From the NCBI GenBank assembly GCA_964035015.1, contig OZ035997.1:86279982-86343981 (forward strand): 64,000 bases of DNA, read 5' to 3'. The notes beneath the pieces are model-generated. The model saw nothing but the letters and a program-made list of their open reading frames with translations, was not told where the DNA came from and ran no database searches. Below are positions 54,551 to 64,000 of the stretch, piece by piece; the first letter of the stretch is position 1; the number at the start of each line of letters is the position of its first letter. Source of the stretch: Corallium rubrum (taxonomy: Eukaryota > Cnidaria > Anthozoa > Scleralcyonacea > Coralliidae). Made by a program: the position numbers and the translations under genes.

Positions 54551-55937
54551 CAGTGGCGTGGTGGCAAGTTTCAGGCTGGGGTGGCCAGGTTAGATTTGGC
54601 GCTCCCCCCCCCCCCCCCCCCCCCCAAAAAAAAGAGAAAAAACCCCAAAACATCACTGTATTTGATAAATGATCACATTTTTTGTTTTAAAATAACTCAA
54701 GTAGCAATATGTAATATTACAACAAACAACGGGTTCTCTCAAAGGCGACGCTAATGCGAGCGCCGAAGTAGTGCCAAACGTCTAGGGGGGGGGGGGGGGT
54801 TCCGGGGGCATGCTCCCGCGGAAAATTTTCAAATCTAGAGTCTCTGATATGCCATTTCCTGCCATTTTGGAGTGAGATTTTACAGAATTCTGAAGATTAT
54901 AAAACTTCATAGAAAACACAAAAGATTACAGATTTCAGATCTTTATATCTCACCATTGAAGACCTAGCTATATACAAAGAAATAGGTTTATTACTCGGGT
55001 TACCTATGGTAGCCGAGTCTAGGTTTCGGTGGCGTTTCTTTTTTTTTTTTTTTTTTCTGGTCGACAAATTGCAATTATTACGTCATCCCGATAGGCTTTG
55101 CGAAACCACGCGGTGTGCTCCTCGATTTACAACTGCGTTAATGTTAAATATGCTCACTACGCTTACAACTGCAGACATTGATGACAGTATTCTACACTAT
55201 AAAAAGATGGTGAGCTATTTTATAAATTTCGATCTGGGTTAATAATATTCCGCCGTTTCGATCAAGACATGCTGTGTTGACATTTCGTGTTGAAGAGACT
55301 CAAGTTTTAATACGCTAAAAGGGAAAACTTTAAATGTATTGAGGTAATGTTAATATTTGTATCAGTAATTTGCTTTGTTATTGCCTGGATTATGTATTAT
55401 TGTTATGTTAACAAAGTTTAATTGCCAAACAAACTCGATGTGATTCTTGAGTGTGTGCATAGTTTTAATAGTTCCTCGGTACGTTCGCTTGTTGTCGATC
55501 GTCTAGCAAATAATGCAAAAAATACTGATAAACAACCATGTCGAACTGTTTTGCACGTCTAGATTACCGCCGTGAAGTTAGCTGCCGGTTCGCCGCTCGG
55601 CCGCTGCACCAATGTTTTGCCGGTCTTTTAGCTCGTTCAATCCAGCTTTTTCACACTAACGGCTGGCGAACTGGTAGCTAACTTACCCGGGTTGTCTAAT
55701 CTACCGAATCTAGCACTGTAGGTTATTTTGTACTTTTTAACAAACACTTAATATGTGCAGGCTGTTGCACTGTTTCGTGCATAGGCTATGCCAAGCTGCA
55801 TTGCTATGAGTAGCCCGAGTGAACGCCTAAGCAGGCGTCTTGTTTTGTTAAGTTTTGGCGCCCTTGCTACTTTTGGCGCCCCTTCTGCAACCCCAGCTGG
55901 GGGGGCCTTGCCCCCCCCCCCCCCCCCCACGTCACTG
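54551..55937. mobile_element. hAT-type element, 1387 bp, perfect 8-bp TSD
   Basis: The ends CAGTGGCGTG and CACGTCACTG are near-inverse. ATACCGAC flanks both sides (54543-54550 and 55938-55945). C/G homopolymer runs follow both ends. Frames at 55006 and 55788 are short and not transposase-like, so this is a non-autonomous copy. The flanking sequence continues across it, showing a clean insertion. Confidence 0.85.
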
Positions 55938-56215
55938 ATACCGACAAACAAATACCGACAGCATCACCCACGAACAACACCCACCTCCCCGGCAACACCC
56001 ACTACAGATTCCACACATACAGCAATCGTGACATAATGAAATGGGCACATAAATATAGGCGGGCCTGACAGGAACCTTTCACTTGACTCTGGAGATGACC
56101 GTCGCTGAGGCCGTTGAAACGTCAGTCACTACCACTACAAACAGTCTTTCCCAAGACTACTCTAACCTAGCTAAACGAGAAACTTTCTCAAAGATGTTAT
56201 AATACACCTATTCCT
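55938..56215. repeat. retroelement-like tail
   Basis: Contains 'gtcgctgaggccgttgaaac' and 'gtcagtcactacc' in a C/A-rich context. Similar phrases occur at ends of dispersed retroelements. It is the continuation of the sequence left of the hAT element. Confidence 0.35.
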
Positions 56216-56224
56216 AGGTTCAAA

Positions 56225-56453
56225 CCATTTACTTTAATACTTTAACTCTTTCTTGTCCGAATTGGTCTTTAGTATTTTATTCTGGCTAACGCCAGACGAT
56301 TTTATTCACCTCTGGGGAAGCCCCCGGACAGGAATGAGTTATAAACTATCTCTTTAACTCTTTCTTGTCCGAATTGGTCTTTAGTATTTTATTCTGGCTA
56401 ACGCCAGACGATTTTATTCACCTCCGGGGAAGCCCCCGGACAGGAATGAGTTA
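56225..56453. repeat. 96-bp direct duplication with palindromic core
   Basis: Two copies of 'ttaactctttcttgtccgaa...tctggctaacgccaga...ggacaggaatgagtta' (from 56249 and 56354). The core word is dispersed elsewhere in the window. The second copy ends 21 bases from exon 3 of the CCDC191-like gene. Confidence 0.8.
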
Positions 56454-56473
56454 AATATGAAAGCTCGTCCTAC

Positions 56474-56723
56474 CACTTCATCTGCGTGAGAGTGATCAAC
56501 ATCATGGCCACCAATACATCCAGTTGTTTCTTCTTCTGATCTTTTCTGCCATAGTTGTCCAGACGAAGCAGCCTTTAAAAGAGTAGCCATTTTGTTAGCT
56601 CTATCACGATGCTGCTCTTTCTGTTTTCTCTCCTGTTTTTCTTTCCAGACCCAGGACACCCAAGCCGTTAAACAACGTTGGAAGATTAACTGGCGGTAAA
56701 ACCTGTCAGCAAGAGCTTCTTTT
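56474..56723 (-). CDS. CCDC191: CCDC191-like, exon 3
   Basis: 250 bases between atttctcag and gtagga. They encode KEALADRFYRQLIFQRCLTA, then WVSWVWKEKQERKQKEQHRD and KMATLLKAASSGQLW. The 'KMAxLLxAxSxGxL' phrase just after a Trp-rich helix is what most suggests CCDC191 (KIAA1407). The first base completes the Arg codon from exon 2. Confidence 0.82.
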
Positions 56724-56973
56724 CTGAGAAATAAAAATTGAAGAACAAATGAAAGACATGTATAAAACGTTCACTTGTCAATCTGCCGTTACGGGTGTAA
56801 ATATGCATCAAAGGCTACGATTACATACGCATCGTCATTACATGCATGACTTATCTGCATGCAAGGTAAGACCTCAAATAAGACTTTGAAGAAAAACAGA
56901 TATTTCAAGTACAGGAATAATGAACAGCGAGCAGTCCGTTAATTACACTTTGAAGCCTGAAGACGGGTCGTTT

Positions 56974-57086
56974 CGAGCCTTCGCTCGAAACGTTAGACTC
57001 CTACGTTCTCTGTTTCGGCAGTATATCTAACCTTACTATATTTCGATTGTTGTTTCTACACTGCCTACGCAGCACGCTACTTTTAT
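56974..57086. mobile_element. hammerhead-bearing repeat, truncated copy
   Basis: 'cttcgctcgaaacgttagac' through 'gcctacgcagcacgctactt'. The 5' half, including the CUGANGA box, is lost, so this copy cannot fold as a ribozyme. Confidence 0.75.
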
Positions 57087-57309
57087 TACACGATTTTATT
57101 CAGGAACAGGTCCAGGCCTCAAAGTATTAACAAGCGGACTTAATACTTCATTTCAAATCTACTATGTGTTAATTGCGATTAAAAGAAAATATATTATTAT
57201 ATTTATAAATGTATATAGTAGTTACAGAATAAAGTAAATAGACACGCGGAATATTACAAGACTTATGAAAAGCAATGAGCTTTCCGAAATTCAAGCAACA
57301 TTCAAAAGG

Positions 57310-57690
57310 CCTTTTCAAATGAGACGAGCTTTTTGGGAGGTAGGGTTATCCCCATCTCCCGAGATAACTCAATGTTAATTCAATTTCCATGTTTAGGAAG
57401 TACACATGAGACCGAGGTAACTCGGTTGGGGCATAGGGATAACTCGGTCTGGGCGATGGGATAACCCTAGGCCCAGAGTTATTCATCTCGGGGGTAGAGT
57501 CAACTTTTGTATAATTACGTACGCGTACATCCAAATTACCCAGGATAACTCGAAGTGAAGCGTTCACATGAAGGTAAGGTTATCTCTGAGGCTCTTGGTA
57601 GCGTTTTATCATGTGAAACAGGGCCAACTTTGATTCTAGCCCCCAAGTTATCCCTAACCCCCCCCCCCCCCAAAGTGCTTATATCGCTGC
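57310..57690. repeat. fold-back repeat with 'gagataactcgg' words
   Basis: Inverted and direct copies of 'cacatgagaccgag' and 'gataactcgg(g/t)'. The same family fills 58160-59056. Contains a C-run at 57658-57671. Confidence 0.65.
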
Positions 57691-57898
57691 AGTACATGAA
57701 CATGCATGAAAACCCATTCTATGTTTCTTCTACAAAATAACAAGAAAAGAAAAGCGGGAAATTATTTGTTGTTGAACAATTGCACGAAAGCACGGGTAAA
57801 TTCCGCGTTTATATACTCTTATATAAACATATAAACACGGCTGAAGGGCCAAGCTGAGCGTGCGTAAGAAGAGTTTTATTGCATAACGCAAGATGTAC

Positions 57899-58089
57899 CT
57901 GTGCCTTTCTTTCATTTCCTCGGTCAACGCTTTCGCCTCTCGATCGCTTCTTGAACGCCTAATGTAAGTCTTCCACGCATTCCAAGTGCGCAATTTGTGC
58001 CTCCAGTCGGACAACGCACGAGCTTTACCGATCTTTAGCCGCTTGTTCACGATTATCGCATACCACGACGAGAAGCATTTATGAAGCAA
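57899..58089 (-). CDS. CCDC191: CCDC191-like, exon 2
   Basis: Coiled-coil domain-containing protein 191, a poorly characterised animal protein with Trp/Leu helical repeats; its molecular role is not established. This exon (attttatag to gtacat, 191 bases) encodes CFSSWYAIIVNKRLKIGKAR, then ALSDWRHKLRTWNAWKTYI and a charged helix. 'RLKxGKARALxDWRxKLRxWxAWxxY' is the strongest family signature in the gene. Eight exons on the minus strand (62160-62334, 57899-58089, 56474-56723, 52734-53292, 47313-47395, 40760-40861, 39671-39967, 37327-37481) are all phase-compatible and total about 604 residues. The vertebrate protein is roughly 900 residues, so the N-terminus and the extreme C-terminus are missing. 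Other Trp-repeat coiled-coil proteins (SFI1-like) are the main alternative. Confidence 0.85.
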
Positions 58090-58159
58090 CTATAAAATAA
58101 AATAAAAAAGCTTTGCAATTATGGCTTATGGTTACAAATTACCTCGTAACACTGACATA

Positions 58160-59056
58160 CTTGGAGCCAGTTCACATAAGACCGAGTAATCTTGGGGGAA
58201 AAACGCAAGAAACCAGTTTATCAAATACCGAGTTATCCTTATGCCTCAAAATAACTCTATATAGCGTCATGAGAACGCTTTCGACACGAGATAGAGCCTG
58301 TTCACATGAGACCGGGTTGTTTCGGGGCGTAGGGATAACTCGGGGTTACCCTGTCTCACATGATAAAACGCAACTACCGAGTTGTCCCTGGCCACCGAGA
58401 TAACCCTATCAAGAAAAGGACACTGACGTCGTCAGTAAAAGTACTTTCACGTGAACAAAAGAACACGCCAGTAACGTCAACAATAGGCGAATTTCAGGGT
58501 GTTGCGCACGCATCGTTGTGCAAAGGAATTGGCGGGCTCTTGGCGGGCTCCGCACAAAGTAAGCAATAACAAACAGACTTGCTAGCGAGCCAACAACAGC
58601 AGAATAACAGTGTTAAACATCCAGAAACTGTATCTATACTTTGTTTATCTTCAACAGTATATTTACTTTGAGTGGAGCTTGCCAGCTTTTTTGAAAAATG
58701 ATGCGCGCGCAACACCCTGAAACCCGCCTATTAAACGGCTGGACGCAAATGGCACGTGAACAAGAATAGTGCGTATAAATTAGAATGTTTTTTACAATGT
58801 ACGCATGCGTACTTATACAAAAGTTGACCCTAACCCCCGAGATAACGCGGGTGAAAGCGTCCACATGGAGGAGTGGTTAACGCTGGCCCTAGGGTTACCC
58901 TATCGCTCAGACAGAGTTATCCCTATCCCTCGAGTTATCTCGGTCTCATGTGAACGGTTTACTTTTTTAACATAGAAATAAACTAACACTGAGATATATC
59001 GGGGGATAGGGATAACCCTACCCCCCGAGATAACTCGCCTAATGTGAACAAGCCCT
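58160..59056. mobile_element. fold-back MITE, 'gttcacatgagaccgag' family
   Basis: 'agttcacataagaccgagta' at the left is inverted at the right ('ctcgcctaatgtgaacaag'). It encloses an inner fold-back with 'aggcgaatttcagggtgttg' / 'caacaccctgaaacccgcct' ends at 58484-58734. Confidence 0.7.
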
Positions 59057-59086
59057 TACCCAGAAAAAAATTCCATCAATTTGTTT

Positions 59087-59632
59087 ATGAATGAGCAAAT
59101 AAAAGGCCATGCACCACTTCGAAAGGCAAAGAAGGTGAATAAGAATATAACATTTTTAGGTGCTTCATATTCAAGACCGCTAACCATTGAAGAGAGGTAT
59201 GTTATTATTGATCAGTGTTATGAGGGGCATGATATTTTAAGTAATGCAGAGTTTTTTACCAAAGCTGTGGTAAATGGGAATGTATTTCACTGTGCCAATT
59301 ACAGAAGACTTTCACGAAGAAAAAATTACATTATTGGGACAAACACAAATTTAACATTCGAACTTGTTGTGTTTGCTATAATCCACTTCCTACAAACTGA
59401 TGATGTTTGTAGCATTGTCTTTGGACGGCAAGTTAAACTTGCAAACGCATTGGTACATTCAGAACCTGGGTGTGGCATTTTGTGCACACATATTAGAAAG
59501 ATTGTGGAAACTTGCCCTGTTTTGAAAATCGTGGAGTTGGAGAATATTCAAGACAAGTTTGCAGTCATTGAAACTGATAACCAGCAGGAGCAGTTTTACT
59601 GTAAGTTGCCCAACATTATTGACAGAGAGTGA
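59087..59632 (+). CDS. unrecognised ORF, probably transposon-derived
   Basis: An intact 181-residue frame from ATG 59087, in a CCDC191 intron on the opposite strand. It contains FHCANYRRLSRRKNYIIGTN, then FELVVFAIIHFLQTDDVCSI, a His/Cys-containing middle, and EQFYCKLPNIIDRE at the end. The end pattern (short 'y.v..' strands followed by F/Y-x-x-K/R-x-P-N) resembles C-termini of large transposase-associated proteins common in cnidarian genomes; this is an impression, not an identification. It starts just after a fold-back element and has no visible introns. It could also be the last exon of a domesticated gene. Confidence 0.45.
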   Translation: MNEQIKGHAPLRKAKKVNKNITFLGASYSRPLTIEERYVIIDQCYEGHDILSNAEFFTKAVVNGNVFHCANYRRLSRRKNYIIGTNTNLTFELVVFAIIHFLQTDDVCSIVFGRQVKLANALVHSEPGCGILCTHIRKIVETCPVLKIVELENIQDKFAVIETDNQQEQFYCKLPNIIDRE

Positions 59633-59854
59633 ATGATTTAGATAGGACATTATTAAAGTACATGTACTATATAAATAATATACATATAAACATATTAACA
59701 GAAGAGCATGGTTACATCTGATACTCTACAAACTGAACTACAGGTCAAGTGGGAGCTGGTGGTCTATTGGCCGTATTCATTGAGAATTTTGGACTATAGG
59801 TATCAAAGAAACTAGTATCTGTTTAAAAGTATCAAGTATCACAAGTACACTTGA

Positions 59855-59925
59855 CCTGCAGCTCAGTTGGTAGAGCACCGAGCTAATTAACCGAAGGTAG
59901 TGAGTCACAACCGGTCAAAGTACTA
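59855..59925 (+). repeat. tRNA-derived SINE head
   Basis: 'cagctcagttggtagagcac' is a canonical tRNA D-arm/A box, followed by an anticodon-arm-like 'cgagctaattaaccgaaggt'. The B box is decayed ('gtgagtcacaacc'), so this is not a working tRNA. Confidence 0.6.
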
Positions 59926-60194
59926 CAGTTGTCAGAATTTTTATGTCACCATATTGTCCACCTGGTGATACTTTTAAAAAATATTCATCATTATTATGTA
60001 CTAATTAGTAGTTTGCTTTCTTAGAAATGAGTATTTACTGTACTATGCACCATTGTGATATTAGTGCTGTATTGAGTGAAGTAAAAAAGAAATATAGTGT
60101 ATATTATATTGTGAAATTCATTACTAATTCATGAGTTTTGCAGCCAATCCAATTTCAGAAATACGTCACATGTATACCCCTGTAAACCCTATAC

Positions 60195-60435
60195 AAACTA
60201 AAACCAATGATGCTAATTAGTTACAACCACTAGTGGATGTATACTCTTCTGATACAACCACTAGTGCTTGTAACTAATTAGCATCTCAATATCCCAAAGG
60301 GATTTTTACTATTTATTCATTTCACAAGTTGTTTACAACACTCGCGTCCTTGTTGTATTGAATATATAATCACTCGCCTTCGGCTCGTGATTGTATATTC
60401 AATACAACACGGCCACTCGTGTTGTAAACATTACT
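60195..60435. repeat. two adjacent hairpins
   Basis: 60210-60284: 'gatgctaattagttacaacc' with its inverse. 60322-60435: 'caagttgtttacaacact' and 'tgttgtattgaatata' with inverses around 'cgccttcggctcg'. Confidence 0.75.
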
Positions 60436-60754
60436 TATATTATAAGGTTGGGTGTGCAGTAATATACATGTATGTAGTAGTATATTTTTAGAATTATAGT
60501 TCTTAACATTTGAGACAACTAAATGCATCTATTTTTCATATTGAAAAATAATTGGCTGTTGTATTTGTATTTATTCATGTTGTATGTATTTATAATATAA
60601 ATAAGTTTTGTGGAAACACCACGTAAAATATTTCTTTGCTAAGTTTCTTTGTATGTATTTGTTATATATAATTATAATTAGCTAAATTGCCCCTTTCAAT
60701 TACCTTAAATTACACCTAATAATCTGTTTGCAGCTTTACAAAGTTGCATATTAT

Positions 60755-61215
60755 ACGTGAATCATGTGAAATTCTATCCAAGAGACAAATCACTTATGTA
60801 AAATTTCTGCTCATAGTAAATTTCACATAACGCCACATGCTTTCACATAAATTACATATGTGAAATCATGTGAAATTCTATCACATGGTAAATTTCACAT
60901 GATACCACATGCTTTCACATAAATCACATATGTGAAATTCTATCACATGATAAATTTCACATGATACCACATGCTTTCACATAAATCACATATATGAAAT
61001 CACGTGAAATTCTATCACATGGTAAATTTCACATGATACCACATGCTTTCACATAAATCACATATGTGAAATTCTATCACATGATAAATTTCACATGATA
61101 CCACATGCTTTCACATAAATCACACATGTGAAATTCTATCACATGGTAAATTTCACATGATATCACATGAGTTCACATAAATTCATACGAAATCACATGA
61201 AATCACACGTGTGAA
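60755..61215. repeat. tandem repeat of 'tttcacat' palindromic units
   Basis: Units of ~62 or ~125 bp built of 'atgtgaaattctatcacatg', 'ataaatttcacatgatacca' and 'catgctttcacataaatcac'. ATGTGAAA and its complement alternate, so each unit can fold. Confidence 0.9.
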
Positions 61216-61285
61216 CTCATGTGGAATTTTCATAAGGGTCTGGCGATGGCTGCACGAGTATGACGTAAGTGAGGTCCAAGACACT

Positions 61286-61421
61286 CACTCACTCACTCAC
61301 TCACTCACTCACTCACTCACTCACTCACTCACTCACTCACTCACTCACTCACTCACTCACTCACTCACTCACTCACTCACTCACTCACTCACTCACTCAC
61401 TCACTCACTCACTCACTCACT
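61286..61421. repeat. (CACT)n microsatellite
   Basis: About 34 CACT units; frames (THSL repeats) are artefacts. Confidence 0.97.
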
Positions 61422-61439
61422 CGCGCCAACATAGTGACT

Positions 61440-61810
61440 CCCGCTGACAGGTCAGCGGTAGTCACAAAAAGTAATATATCTTTGTTATTATCAAACCAAA
61501 ATAATTCGAGGGAAACATGTACATGTGCTTGTGTTTCGCCCAGAACATTAAACATGCAGATTTTCAATTGATTATATTTGACAATAGCAAAGATACACAA
61601 CGTTTTTCGATAACTCATTATGCACTTGTGACGTCGCAACATGTGACATTTACATCAAACAAACTGAAATATTACAACAACTGAAATAATACAAACTGAA
61701 ATAATACAACAAAGCAAGGAAACGAAAAACTGCAAAAGATGTTACTCTATCTTTTAAGTGTTCTTTCAAATAAGACAAACTTAATTTTCGTTTCATAGGC
61801 ACTTTAACGA
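61440..61810. mobile_element. fold-back MITE
   Basis: 'aatatatctttgttattatc' is inverted as 'gacaatagcaaagata', and the right arm carries 'acatcaaacaaactgaaata' and 'caaagcaaggaaacgaaa' of the 16985/33415 family. The left outer arm is probably replaced by the CACT tract. Confidence 0.6.
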
Positions 61811-61815
61811 AGGAA

Positions 61816-62125
61816 TACCCTGCGAGTCAGAGCCCCTTTCCGACCTACGCAAGCTTCGGGGGAAAGTGGGCTCTGCTCTGCCAACAAACTTGATCTTCGC
61901 CCCAAGTTTGGGGCGAGTCAGTCAGGTTTTAAACTGGTCAAACAAGTTCTCGTTTACGAACACGCGTAAGCAGGAAAATGGGAAGTGACGCGTTCGAGCC
62001 TGGGCCCCAAATAGTATCTTAGCAACCGTTCACGCATGCTCAAAAAGAAATATCGAGTTTGTTGGCAGAGCCCACTTTCCCCCGAAGCCTGCGTAGGTCG
62101 GAAAGGGGCTCTGACTCGCAGGGTA
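61816..62125. mobile_element. fold-back MITE, 'taccctgcgagtcagagccc' ends
   Basis: 310 bp, nearly perfect ~85-bp inverted arms ('cctttccgacctacgcaagc', 'gggggaaagtgggctctg'). It lies 35 bases downstream (in gene sense) of the splice donor at 62159. Confidence 0.85.
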
Positions 62126-62159
62126 ACGAAGACCTTAATAAAAACAAATACAATAATAC

Positions 62160-62334
62160 CTTAAGGTTTTCTTGTTCCTTCCTCGCTTCATCTTCTTCCA
62201 TTTGTTTCAGCAACATTCTTTTCATTTCCTCCTTGGCTTCATACTCTCGCTTTAAATGATTTTCTTTTTGTTTCTGTTGTTTGACGACTTCTTGTTTCGC
62301 TAGCTTGTTGGCATTTTCTTCATTTTCCTTCGCT
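62160..62334 (-). CDS. CCDC191: CCDC191-like, exon 1 of those seen
   Basis: 175 bases between tttattag and gtatta. One base completes an upstream codon, then 58 residues of uninterrupted charged coiled coil (AKENEENANKLAKQEVVKQQ through MLLKQMEEDEARKEQENLK). The 5' exons must lie to the right, but none was found between 62340 and 64000. The satellite at the window edge may interrupt that intron. Confidence 0.8.
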
Positions 62335-62339
62335 CTAAT

Positions 62340-63360
62340 AAAACATTAAGACAGCTTTTTAGCAATTTTTGATCTGGCTTTCTCAAAAACTCTACCCAGA
62401 GAACTTGCACAAAAGGGATGACTATGGTGTATTAACAATAGACTGCCTTCACATGGTTACGTTCACACGAGTCCGTCATAACCTAACGACGCTTTGAAGG
62501 TGTTCACAGTATTTCAGAGCTGCGTGATGTTTAAATAGCCATGTCTCGTCAAAAGTAAATGGAAATGCAAAGAAGTATTATCCCACCAAAGTGTATAGTA
62601 CATTATAGGTTTACAATTTTTGTCTTTCTGTTAGGAACTCTCCTTATTGAATTAATCTTCTCCTATTTACCCTGGCTAGTCATTGTAATGATGTGATAAT
62701 TGTTCAAACATTAGCAGAAGCTTTCCAAAGTCGGAAAGGAAAGTTTTCCATCGCTGAAAAATACACAGCTAGCCGTTTGGTTAGGAACTGAAAATTTAGG
62801 AACTGGGTACTTATGCGGAGTGAAAAGTGCCAGATCTTACGTTCACACGACACCGCCAAAGGCTGTTTAGTGTTTACTTTTGAACCCAAAGTTGTGATAG
62901 CGTGGAGTTCGTTAATACAGCCTCTAGCGTAACATGTCAACAAGAGAGCGTAGAGTTAAGAGAGGGAATGTATAGTAGTGGGTGTAGTTCTATCCTAATT
63001 CTTCATGATACTCCCCACGATTATCCAGGATACATGTAAATGTCATGAACAAACATATATCTAATGTTGTTCTTGAATTTAACCAAAGCTATCGTTTCCA
63101 TCCTTTGGATAAACTTTGCAGAGTGGATCTATTGCAATTCAAATTTTCATGAATAAATTATACTCTATCTGAAATAATCGAGTTCTTAAACCGGCCAATC
63201 AGATTATAGAATCGACCAGCCGATGCCAGGGCCATTTTCACCGACCTCCCAACGTGGAGGCAAAATGCCCTGGATACGAGGTTGGATTTGCATAAAATAA
63301 AGATTTTTCCGTCTACACAGAAGAGGCTTAGAGACAGAATTTTATGAAATTCTTACGACA
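62340..63360. other. CCDC191 upstream intron, no gene seen
   Basis: 62465-62900 has scattered 'gttcacacga' words and a partial inverted relation. No exon with splice signals and coiled-coil coding was found. Confidence 0.5.
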
Positions 63361-63362
63361 GA

Positions 63363-63446
63363 GAAACAAACAAACAAACAAACAAACAAACAAACAAACA
63401 AACAAACAAACAAACAAACAAACAAACAAACAAACAAACAAACAAA
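63363..63446. repeat. (AAAC)n microsatellite
   Basis: About 21 units, changing directly into the following array. Confidence 0.95.
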
Positions 63447-64000
63447 CCGAACCGAACCGAACCGAACCGAACCGAACCGAACCGAACCGAACCGAACCGA
63501 ACCGAACCGAACCGAACCGAACCGAACCGAACCGAACCGAACCGAACCGAACCGAACCGAACCGAAACGAACCGAACCGAAACGAACCGAAACGAACCGA
63601 AACGAACCGAAACGAACCGAAACGAACCGAAACGAACCGAAACGAACCGAAACGAACCGAAACGAACCGAAACGAACCGAAACGAACCGAAACGAACCGA
63701 AACGAACCGAAACGAACCGAAACGAACCGAAACGAACCGAAACGAACCGAAACGAACCGAAACGAACCGAAACGAACCGAAACGAACCGAAACGAACCGA
63801 AACGAACCGAAACGAACCGAAACGAACCGAAACGAACCGAAACGAACCGAAACGAACCGAAACGAACCGAAACGAACCGAAACGAACCGAAACGAACCGA
63901 AACGAACCGAAACGAACCGAAACGAACCGAAACGAACCGAAACGAACCGAAACGAACCGAAACGAACCGAAACGAACCGAAACGAACCGAAACGAACCGA
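63447..64000. repeat. (CCGAA)n to (CCGAAACGAA)n satellite, runs off window
   Basis: It begins as a pure 5-bp CCGAA array to about 63564, then becomes a homogeneous 10-bp CCGAAACGAA array to the last base. The full length is unknown. Confidence 0.96.

Noticed and set aside
59855-59925. tRNA gene
   Set aside because: A box is good but the B box and acceptor stem are decayed; treated as a SINE head.
63447-64000. Telomere
   Set aside because: CCGAA/CCGAAACGAA does not match the TTAGGG telomere expected in most animals and lies in continuous gene-bearing DNA.

Overview
The window is animal nuclear DNA, probably from an anthozoan cnidarian (sea anemone or coral). Its genes are split by introns with GT-AG boundaries, the coding density is very low, and nearly every gap is filled with fold-back transposons, microsatellites and retroelement debris. 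Assignment to Cnidaria is an inference from the repeat style and protein divergence; no rRNA or mitochondrial marker is present.

Three host transcription units can be supported. (1) Positions 1-15069, plus strand: the last four exons of DPAGT1, the enzyme that starts dolichol-linked N-glycan synthesis. (2) About 22725-29623, plus strand: an unrecognised gene. Its large terminal exon (28171-29623) encodes a hydrophilic protein with Thr and Asn homopolymer tracts; the three small upstream exons fit in phase but are tentative. (3) 37327-62334, minus strand: eight exons, all phase-compatible, of a coiled-coil/Trp-repeat protein that looks like CCDC191. Its first and last exons are not seen. Its introns carry most of the right half's mobile DNA.

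The most striking region is DPAGT1 intron 2 (1745-13700). A non-autonomous Helitron-like repeat (1934-12018) is split by an 8.8-kb composite element (2915-11705). That element has long inverted ends, subterminal tandem satellites and virus-like genes: an intact zinc-finger/A32-type packaging ATPase (8881-10314), a truncated inverted ATPase copy (3597-4263), a small basic/hydrophobic protein (5277-5594), an acidic CxxC-rich protein (5639-6310), and an orphan ATPase tail (6301-6693). It resembles a decayed or satellite Polinton/adintovirus-like element without visible polymerase, integrase or capsid genes.

Other mobile DNA includes two hAT-type elements with perfect 8-bp target duplications (21914-22269, 54551-55937), a third with long TIRs (48294-49314), TA-flanked MITEs (22876-23219, 42398-42713) and TTAA-flanked fold-back families. 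There are two more Helitron-like copies (41251-42293, 45426-46678), a THAP-domain transposon remnant (15345-16405), two non-LTR reverse transcriptase fragments, and 5S- and tRNA-derived SINE-like heads. A dispersed repeat attached to (TA)n tracts carries a hammerhead-ribozyme-like core in which stem I covaries between copies. The window ends inside a CCGAA/CCGAAACGAA satellite.
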